From: CAYQQJ01 sp964515945
GTDB lineage: Bacteria; Pseudomonadota; Gammaproteobacteria; Pseudomonadales; Cellvibrionaceae
Length of the DNA stretch: 28,083 nt
Direction of reading: 5' to 3'
Assembly (NCBI GenBank): GCA_964515945.1
Contig: CAZEWY010000021.1
Location: 1-28,083, forward strand
A program made the translations under genes and the position numbers. A model generated the notes under the pieces. That model searched no databases and was not told where the DNA came from. It was given only the letters and a program-made list of their open reading frames with translations. Below are positions 22,663 to 28,083 of this stretch, piece after piece (the stretch's first letter is position 1; every line of letters begins with the position of its first letter).

Positions 22663-24102
22663 ATGCTCGGATTAGATGCCATCGAACTGGCCCGGATCCA
22701 GTTCGCCTTTACCATCTCCTTTCATATCATTTTTCCCGCCATCACCATAGGGCTGGCCAGCTACCTGGCGGTGCTGGAGGCCTTGTGGCTGAAAACCCGG
22801 GAGGAATGCTACCTCGATCTCTACCATTTCTGGTCGAAAATCTTTGCGGTCAATTTCGCCATGGGCGTCGTCTCCGGCATTGTCATGGCCTACCAGTTCG
22901 GCACCAATTGGAGCCACTTTTCCGAGGCGGCCGGCAGTATTACGGGACCGTTGCTGGCCTACGAGGTGCTGACGGCCTTCTTCCTGGAAGCGGGTTTTCT
23001 TGGGGTTATGCTGTTCGGTTGGAACAAGGTGGGTCGCGGCCTGCATTTCTTTTCCACGCTCATGGTGGCCCTGGGCACGCTGCTTTCCACCTTCTGGATT
23101 CTCGCCTCCAACAGTTGGATGCACACGCCTCAGGGCCACGAGATAATCAATGGCCAGTTTGTTCCGGCGGATTGGTGGGCGGTAATCTTCAATCCCTCGT
23201 TTCCCTATCGACTGGTGCATATGTCCATAGCGGCCTTCCTGGCGACGGCATTCATGGTGGGCGCCTCCGCCGCCTGGCACCTGTTGCGCGGGCGGGATAC
23301 GCCGGCGGTGCGCACCATGCTGTCCATGGCCATGTGGATGGCGCTGTTGGTGGCGCCCATCCAGGCAGTGGTTGGTGACTATCACGGTCTCAACACCCTG
23401 GAATATCAGCCGGCAAAAATTGCCGCCATCGAGGGTCACTGGGAAAACGAACCGGGAGAGGCCACGCCGCTGATTCTGTTTGGCTGGCCGGATATGGAGC
23501 GGGAAGAAACCCGTTTTGCCGTGGAAATTCCCTATCTGGCAAGCCTTATCCTCACCCATAGCACGACCGAGCAGGTACCGGCGCTGAAGGAATTCGCGCC
23601 GGAGGACCGGCCCAACTCGACCATTGTTTTCTGGACCTTCCGCATCATGGTCGGCCTCGGCCTGCTGATGATTGCCACCGGCATCTGGAGTTTATGGCTG
23701 CGATGGCGTGGCCGGCTTTACCAGTCCCGCCCATTTTTACACCTGGTGTTGTGGATGGGGCCATCGGGCCTGATTGCCATTCTCATGGGCTGGTTCACCA
23801 CGGAGGTTGGCCGTCAGCCTTGGATCATATACGGCCTGATGCGCACCAGCGATGCGGCTTCAAATCACAGCGTATTGCACATGAGCATTACTCTGGGCCT
23901 GTTCGTGGTGATTTATTTTGCGGTTTTCGGCGCCGGGGCCATGTATGTGCTGCGGCTGATTGGCAAGGGTCCGGCCCATCATCACGAGGATCTGTCGGAA
24001 GAGGGCGGTCCTGGTCGGCACCGCACTCCAGCCCGTCCGCTATCGGCATCGAATGGGGAAGACGGCTGGACTGGCAACGGCCATAGCGGGGGAGACGAAT
24101 AA
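22663..24102 (+). CDS. cydA: Cytochrome bd-type ubiquinol oxidase subunit I (CydA/CioA)
   Basis: Subunit I carries the haems and quinol site of the terminal oxidase that reduces oxygen to water without pumping protons. The 479-residue membrane protein has about nine helices. Visible ligands and motifs: FTISFHIIFP (His21, high-spin haem), YEVLTAFFLEAGFLG (the two acidic residues of the proton path), YRLVHMSIAA (haem b558 His), RIMVGLGLL (b558 Met) and GRQPW. The KIAAIEGHW segment of the quinol loop is present but the loop is short, as in CioA and other short-Q-loop members that tend to be cyanide-resistant. The C terminus is a hydrophilic His- and Gly-rich tail (about 435-479). The start ATG 22663 follows GAGGT; a GTG two codons earlier is possible. 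Its stop overlaps cydB by one base. Confidence 0.96.
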   Translation: MLGLDAIELARIQFAFTISFHIIFPAITIGLASYLAVLEALWLKTREECYLDLYHFWSKIFAVNFAMGVVSGIVMAYQFGTNWSHFSEAAGSITGPLLAYEVLTAFFLEAGFLGVMLFGWNKVGRGLHFFSTLMVALGTLLSTFWILASNSWMHTPQGHEIINGQFVPADWWAVIFNPSFPYRLVHMSIAAFLATAFMVGASAAWHLLRGRDTPAVRTMLSMAMWMALLVAPIQAVVGDYHGLNTLEYQPAKIAAIEGHWENEPGEATPLILFGWPDMEREETRFAVEIPYLASLILTHSTTEQVPALKEFAPEDRPNSTIVFWTFRIMVGLGLLMIATGIWSLWLRWRGRLYQSRPFLHLVLWMGPSGLIAILMGWFTTEVGRQPWIIYGLMRTSDAASNHSVLHMSITLGLFVVIYFAVFGAGAMYVLRLIGKGPAHHHEDLSEEGGPGRHRTPARPLSASNGEDGWTGNGHSGGDE

Positions 24103-25103
24103 TGGACCTTTCACTGATATGGGCGGGCATCATTATTTTCGGCATCATGATGTACGTGGTCATGGACGGTTTTGACCTGGGCATTGGCATTCTTTTTCCG
24201 CTGGTGCCTGGTGCCCGGGATCGGGACGTGATGATGAACACGGTCGCGCCCGTCTGGGATGGCAACGAGACCTGGCTGGTATTGGGCGGCGCCGGGCTTT
24301 TCGGCGCATTTCCACTGGCCTATGCGGTAGTTCTGGATGCGTTGGCGCTCCCGCTGACGGTGATGCTGATTGGGCTGATTTTTCGCGGTGTCGCCTTCGA
24401 ATTCCGCTTCAAGGTCGCTCGGGATCGCCAGCATGTGTGGGACAGAGCCTTTATTGGCGGCTCCATTGCGGCGACTTTCTGCCAGGGGGTGGTGCTGGGC
24501 GCCTTCCTGGACGGGCTGCCGGTGGTCGACAGAACCTACGCCGGTGAGCCCCTCGCCTGGCTCAATCCCTTTTCGATATTCTGCGGCCTGGCGTTGATTG
24601 TCGCCTATGCCTTGCTCGGCTGCACCTGGCTGATCATGAAAACCGAGGGAGCGCTTCTCGAACAGATGCGTAAAATCGCCCAGCCGCTTATTCTGGTTGT
24701 GCTCGGCGTCATAGGTCTGGTCAGTCTGTGGACGCCGCTGGCGCACCCCGAAGTTGCCGCGCGCTGGTTTACCCTGCCCAATTTCTTCTGGCTGTTGCCG
24801 GTTCCGCTGCTGGTCCTGCTCTGTACCTACAGGCTCATGTGTGCGGTCAAAAATGATACCCACTACAAACCTTTCCTGCTCACCCTGGCGCTTATCTTCC
24901 TGGGTTACATGGGGCTTGGCATCAGTATCTGGCCGAATATTATTCCCCCGGCTATCAGTATCTGGGAAGCGGCCGCACCGTCCCAGAGCCAGGCGTTCAT
25001 GCTGGTGGGTGCGGGCATTATCATTCCGATTATCCTGGGCTACACCGCCTGGAGCTATTATGTGTTTCGCGGCAAGATCACCCACGAAGACGGTTATCAC
25101 TGA
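24102..25103 (+). CDS. cydB: Cytochrome bd-type ubiquinol oxidase subunit II (CydB/CioB)
   Basis: Subunit II stabilises subunit I and its haems. The 333-residue protein has about eight or nine transmembrane helices. It starts with a helix ending MDGFDLGIGILFP, matching the conserved DGFD(L/M)G segment, and then has APVWDGNETWLVLGG, the most conserved stretch of the family. LIFRGVAFEFRFK and the C-terminal WPNIIPPAISIWEAAAPSQSQ block also fit. The ATG overlaps the cydA stop codon (TAATG), so the two subunits are translationally coupled. A small DUF2474 gene follows after 12 bases. Length and order match CioAB-type operons. Confidence 0.96.
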   Translation: MDLSLIWAGIIIFGIMMYVVMDGFDLGIGILFPLVPGARDRDVMMNTVAPVWDGNETWLVLGGAGLFGAFPLAYAVVLDALALPLTVMLIGLIFRGVAFEFRFKVARDRQHVWDRAFIGGSIAATFCQGVVLGAFLDGLPVVDRTYAGEPLAWLNPFSIFCGLALIVAYALLGCTWLIMKTEGALLEQMRKIAQPLILVVLGVIGLVSLWTPLAHPEVAARWFTLPNFFWLLPVPLLVLLCTYRLMCAVKNDTHYKPFLLTLALIFLGYMGLGISIWPNIIPPAISIWEAAAPSQSQAFMLVGAGIIIPIILGYTAWSYYVFRGKITHEDGYH

Positions 25104-25115
25104 GGGTAACGGAGC

Positions 25116-25301
25116 ATGAAAGGGGGCGGTCTTGTCGGGCAGAAAAGCAAACAGACATCGGGGCAGGAGGCGGAAAACAAGCCCCTGTGGCAACGGCTGG
25201 CGTGGCTGGTGGTTATCTGGAGCGCGAGTGTGGCGACACTGGCGCTGGTGGCTTACCTGTTGCGGCTGTTCATGAACGCCGCCGGCATGTATGCACCATG
25301 A
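25116..25301 (+). CDS. DUF2474 small membrane protein, CydX-like subunit of the bd oxidase
   Basis: A 61-residue protein with a charged N terminus (MKGGGLVGQKSKQTSGQEAENK) and one transmembrane helix at about residues 29-52 (WLVVIWSASVATLALVAYLL). The PLWQRLAWLVVIW and LLRLFMNAAGMYAP parts match the DUF2474 pattern of small proteins encoded directly after cioB. By analogy with CydX it probably stabilises the oxidase, but this has to be inferred from position and size. GAGGGT lies 8 bases before the ATG. It is the last gene of the cyd operon and converges with the lrp-type gene, leaving only 12 bases between stops. Confidence 0.82.
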   Translation: MKGGGLVGQKSKQTSGQEAENKPLWQRLAWLVVIWSASVATLALVAYLLRLFMNAAGMYAP

Positions 25302-25313
25302 AATTTTCCAGCA

Positions 25314-25781
25314 TTACGCCTGAATCGGCAGTGCTGTCTTCCTCACCGGCGATTTCAGAACAAATGATGAATGCACGCCGCTCACGCCTTCAATCCGGGT
25401 CAGCTTTTGCAGCAGAAACTGCTGGTAGGCATCCATGTCCTTCACAATGACTTTCAATAAATAATCCGCCGACTGACCTGTAATCAAATGGCATTCCAGC
25501 ACTTCGGAATAGTCGCCCACCATGCGTTCAAAATTGTCGAAGCGTTCGGGAATGTGCTTGTCCATGCTGATCTGCACGAACGCCACCAGGGTCAATCCCA
25601 ACTGGCGAGCATTGAGCAGCGCCACATAGCCGTCGATCAGGCCGCTTTCCTCCAATTGACGGACCCGCCTGAGGCAGGGCGACGGGGACAGACTGATGGC
25701 GTCGGCCAGCTCCTGATTGGAGATGCGGCCATTCTGTTGCAGGATGTCCAGAATCATCTGGTCATAGCGATCGAGTTTCAT
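25314..25781 (-). CDS. Lrp/AsnC family transcriptional regulator
   Basis: A 155-residue DNA-binding protein. The N-terminal helix-turn-helix (KLDRYDQMILDILQQNGRIS, then NQELADAISLSPSPCLRRVRQLEESG, residues about 2-48) is the standard AsnC-type HTH. The C-terminal half is the RAM/ligand-binding domain (VAFVQISMD ... VLECHLITGQSADYLLKVIV ... IEGVSGVHSSFVLK), which binds amino acids and makes octamers. It is divergent from leuA across 338 bases that contain a strong palindrome, so local control of leuA and of itself is plausible. It is too divergent in sequence to be called Lrp itself with confidence; a paralogue is more likely. No strong ribosome-binding site is seen before its ATG. Confidence 0.93.
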   Translation of the reverse strand: MKLDRYDQMILDILQQNGRISNQELADAISLSPSPCLRRVRQLEESGLIDGYVALLNARQLGLTLVAFVQISMDKHIPERFDNFERMVGDYSEVLECHLITGQSADYLLKVIVKDMDAYQQFLLQKLTRIEGVSGVHSSFVLKSPVRKTALPIQA

Positions 25782-26119
25782 GGGTCAGGTATTCCACAGT
25801 TATACCGGAGGGTCAGTAAAAGCCGACAATAACACAAGGCAGGCTGTAAATTGCATCAACACTTAAAATACAGCAATAATATTGTGCAAAATACCGAATT
25901 GTCGGTATTTTGGCAATCGACTAGCGCCGTCACACCTTTATACTGGGCACAACCCGGTAATGAAGACTCTCGCCAAAAGCGACTTGTCATCTTGACCACC
26001 GTGAGACGCCACCAGTGGCTCACCAGATCTCAAGGGCGCAACGGACAAAATCCGCAACGCACCTGCAAGCTTCTTTCACCGGTTATTACTACGTGCCCAA
26101 CCCTGCTTCCGGAGTCGAG
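25782..26119. other. Divergent lrp-type/leuA control region
   Basis: A 338-base intergenic region. It holds the palindrome at 25888-25911 (listed separately), a -10-like TATACT at 25939-25944 on the + strand with a poor -35 (TCGACT, spacing 16), and a GCCAC/GTGGC hairpin inside GTGAG/CTCAC near 26001-26023. A short ATG frame at 25960 (11 codons, two leucines) is not leucine-rich enough to be a leader peptide. No classic leucine attenuator is evident. Confidence 0.5.
25888..25911. promoter_or_regulatory. Palindromic operator candidate between the lrp-type gene and leuA
   Basis: AAAATACCGA (25888-25897) and TCGGTATTTT (25902-25911) are perfect complements across a 4-base ATTG centre, with TGC before and GGCA after extending the dyad imperfectly. 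It lies 107 bases upstream of the regulator start and 209 bases upstream of leuA. Since both genes point away, a terminator is not expected here, so an operator for a dimeric regulator such as the adjacent Lrp/AsnC protein is the better reading. Confidence 0.55.
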
Positions 26120-27823
26120 ATGATTGCCAACCCAGCCACCAAATATCCGCGTTTTACCGGAGTTGCCTTGCCCGACCGCCAGTGGCCGAACAAGACCATT
26201 GAAAAGCCGCCCATCTGGATGAGCACTGACCTGCGCGATGGTAATCAGGCGCTGATCGACCCCATGTCCGTGGAGACCAAGCTGCGCTTCTTCAAGGAGC
26301 TGGTGGCCATGGGCTTCAAGGAAATCGAAATCGGCTTTCCCTCGGCATCCGAGGCGGACTTCCGGTTTGCCCGCCGGCTGATCGAGGAAAATCATATTCC
26401 CGATGACGTCACCATTGAGGTGCTGACCCAGGCGCGCTTCGAGCTGATCGAAAAAACGGTGGAAAGCCTGCGCGGTGCTAAACGGGCGATCCTGCACATG
26501 TACAATCCGCTGGCGCCGGTTTTTCGCGAAATCGTCTACCGCACCGACCGCGAGGGTGTGAAAAAAATTGCCACTCAGGGCACCCAATGGGTAAAACAAC
26601 TGACGGCCGATGCGCCCGAAGTGGACTGGGTTTACCAGTATTCACCGGAAATTTTTTCCAGCACCGAGCTGGAATTTTCCAAAGAGGTATGCGATGCCGT
26701 CTCCAATATCTGGCAGCCGACACCAGAGCGTAAAATGATTTTGAATCTGCCCGCGACCGTGGAAATGTCCACGCCCAATACCTACGCCGACCAGATTGAG
26801 TGGATGCACAGAAACCTGAACAATCGCGAATCCATTGTGCTGAGCGTACACCCGCACAACGACCGGGGCACAGCAGTGGCGGCAGCCGAACTCGCGGTCA
26901 TGGCCGGCGCCGACCGGGTGGAAGGCTGTCTGTTTGGCAATGGCGAGCGCACCGGCAATGTCGATTTGATCACTTTGGCCATGAACCTTTATTCCCAAGG
27001 CATTCATCCCGGTCTGGATTTCTCCGATATTGATCGCGTACGCAGGCTGGCCGAAGACTGCAACCAGTTGCCGGTACATCCGCGCCACCCCTACGCGGGG
27101 GAGCTGGTTTTCACAGCTTTTTCCGGCTCCCATCAGGACGCTATCAAGAAGGGTTTTGCGGTACAAAAACCCGATGCTCTTTGGCAGGTACCCTACCTGC
27201 CCATAGACCCGAAGGATCTCGGGCGCAGCTACGAATCCGTGGTCCGGGTCAACAGCCAGTCCGGCAAGGGCGGCGTCAGTCTGCTGTTGGAACGGGAAGC
27301 GGGTCTGCAATTACCTCGCGCCCTGCAGATTGAATTCAGCCGTGCCGTGCAGACAGTCAGCGACTCCACCAACCGGGAGGTCACCGGCCCCGAAATCGTG
27401 GAGTTGTTTGAGCGGGAATACTTCGCGGTGAATACGCCCTTCGTTTACACCAGTAACCGCAGCGTGGACGAAGGTGAGCTGGTGGATATCGCCATTCGTG
27501 CCCAACACCAGGGCCAGTCGATAGAAATCGCTGGCAGCGGAACCGGTCCCGTCGATGCGGCTGCCCACGCACTGGGTGAGTTTCTGGATTGTGCGGTTTC
27601 CGTGGTGGACTACCACGAACACGCGATTGGTACGGGTTCGGAGGCGGCGGCCGTCTGCTATGTGGCGGTCAAAGTGGGGCAGGAACAACCTTTGTTTGGC
27701 GTGGGCCGCGATCGCAATATAGTCGCGGCCGCTATCAAGGCTCTGTTCAATGGTGTCAACCGCCGTCTGGCGATCAATGTCGCCGGTTCCAGCAGTCTTG
27801 TATCGCCAGGAGTTATTGCCTGA
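26120..27823 (+). CDS. leuA: 2-isopropylmalate synthase (long, yeast-type LeuA)
   Basis: LeuA condenses acetyl-CoA with 2-oxoisovalerate, the first committed step of leucine synthesis. The 567-residue product is the long form found in Pseudomonas relatives, actinobacteria and fungi, not the E. coli short form. The catalytic TIM barrel begins WMSTDLRDGNQAL (Arg39 and Asp40 bind metal and substrate) and includes IEIGFPSASEADF, SVHPHNDRG (metal His) and GCLFGNGERTGN. The C-terminal part from about residue 440 is the leucine-sensing LeuA dimerisation domain (IEIAGSGTGPVDAAAHAL, GTGSEAAAVCYVAV). The ATG 26120 has GGAG 5 bases upstream and gives the family start MIANPATKYP; an in-frame ATG at 26015 would add 35 unrelated residues. 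Feedback inhibition by leucine is expected. Confidence 0.96.
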   Translation: MIANPATKYPRFTGVALPDRQWPNKTIEKPPIWMSTDLRDGNQALIDPMSVETKLRFFKELVAMGFKEIEIGFPSASEADFRFARRLIEENHIPDDVTIEVLTQARFELIEKTVESLRGAKRAILHMYNPLAPVFREIVYRTDREGVKKIATQGTQWVKQLTADAPEVDWVYQYSPEIFSSTELEFSKEVCDAVSNIWQPTPERKMILNLPATVEMSTPNTYADQIEWMHRNLNNRESIVLSVHPHNDRGTAVAAAELAVMAGADRVEGCLFGNGERTGNVDLITLAMNLYSQGIHPGLDFSDIDRVRRLAEDCNQLPVHPRHPYAGELVFTAFSGSHQDAIKKGFAVQKPDALWQVPYLPIDPKDLGRSYESVVRVNSQSGKGGVSLLLEREAGLQLPRALQIEFSRAVQTVSDSTNREVTGPEIVELFEREYFAVNTPFVYTSNRSVDEGELVDIAIRAQHQGQSIEIAGSGTGPVDAAAHALGEFLDCAVSVVDYHEHAIGTGSEAAAVCYVAVKVGQEQPLFGVGRDRNIVAAAIKALFNGVNRRLAINVAGSSSLVSPGVIA

Positions 27824-27854
27824 ATTTTTAAAGAGATATGCCTCCGTAAGAGGG

Positions 27855-27966
27855 AGGTTCGAGGGTGGGGAAGCCCTTTGGCAAACGTCGTGAATCCATC
27901 CATGGAGACTCCCACACGAGGTCCCTCTCGTGAGGGTTGCCAAAGGGCTTCCCCACTCTCGAACCT
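27855..27966. repeat. Intergenic hairpin repeat, copy 2 (short form)
   Basis: Two 30-base arms (27855-27884 and 27937-27966) are complementary at 29 of 30 positions. They enclose core 1 (27885-27912) directly joined to core 2 (27913-27938). Core 2 is identical to copy 1 over 26 bases and forms its own CACGAG/CTCGTG hairpin. The 51-base module of copy 1 is missing. It begins 31 bases after the leuA stop and may act as a transcript end. The 260 bases after leuA hold no other gene. Confidence 0.9.
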
Positions 27967-27992
27967 GTGGCGACTGATAGTTTGAACTTCTT

Positions 27993-28014
27993 CCCGTGGA
28001 TGGGTTCGTGGCGG
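27993..28014 (-). repeat. Partial third copy of the hairpin repeat core, inverted
   Basis: On the minus strand this matches core 1 of copy 1 at 18 of 22 bases (GAACCCATCCA conserved). It lies 27 bases past copy 2 in the opposite orientation. No matching long arms or core 2 are visible before the window ends, so it is a fragment or is cut off. Confidence 0.55.
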
Positions 28015-28083
28015 CTTTCGCGGGATACTCAAGCGCCCCATAACGAGTTTGGCATTGGGGTTGGCTTTTCAAAACCCTCGCGA

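Noticed and set aside
25960..25995. A leucine leader peptide before leuA
   Set aside because: The 11-codon frame has only two leucines and no terminator/antiterminator pair follows.
27311..28072. A 253-codon minus-strand reading frame across leuA and the final repeat
   Set aside because: Most of it is the antisense of leuA and the rest is repeat sequence; the product resembles nothing.

Overview
The window is chromosomal DNA of a gammaproteobacterium, most likely a marine or salt-tolerant member of the Cellvibrionales/Pseudomonadales side of the class. The gene order amiB-mutL-miaA-hfq-hflX-hflK-hflC-DUF2065-hisZ-purA, a long yeast-type leuA, a MutL carrying the endonuclease motif, and DUF4212/sodium-symporter and CioAB-type oxidase genes all fit this. 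The placement is inferred from gene content, not from a search. The sequence is a draft assembly: a 10-N gap lies inside purA.

Layout. (1) 1-10040 is a conserved housekeeping block, all on the + strand: cell-wall amidase (3' end only), mismatch repair, tRNA modification, the RNA chaperone Hfq, the ribosome GTPase HflX, the FtsH modulators HflK/HflC, a small membrane protein, the HisG partner HisZ and adenylosuccinate synthetase. A clear intrinsic terminator follows hflC. (2) 10041-12640 is a DUF4212 plus sodium:solute symporter pair, with a nested inverted-repeat element before it and a GTAG-type REP hairpin after it. (3) 12639-14128 holds two minus-strand genes: a DUF481 outer-membrane protein and a conserved protein with two membrane segments. 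(4) 14366-21502 is an accessory, signalling-rich stretch: a pentapeptide-repeat protein fused to an unusual class III nucleotide-cyclase domain, a GH18 chitinase-like lipoprotein, a periplasmic solute-binding protein, and a four-PAS GGDEF-EAL cyclic-di-GMP enzyme. (5) 21839-22492 encodes a small secreted protein of two fibronectin-III-like modules behind a CRP-like site. (6) 22663-25301 is a cytochrome bd/CIO-type oxidase operon (cydA-cydB-DUF2474). (7) 25314-27823 is an Lrp/AsnC regulator divergent from leuA, with a strong palindrome between them. (8) 27824-28083 holds a second copy, and part of a third, of the intergenic hairpin family seen after purA.

The most interesting items are two. 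The first is the hairpin repeat family: the central sequence is conserved between copies, while the long arms differ in sequence but stay complementary. The second is the pentapeptide-cyclase fusion, which keeps both metal-binding aspartates but has lost the transition-state asparagine and the base-recognition lysine. I see no CRISPR array, prophage, transposase gene, rRNA or tRNA, and no convincing defence system.
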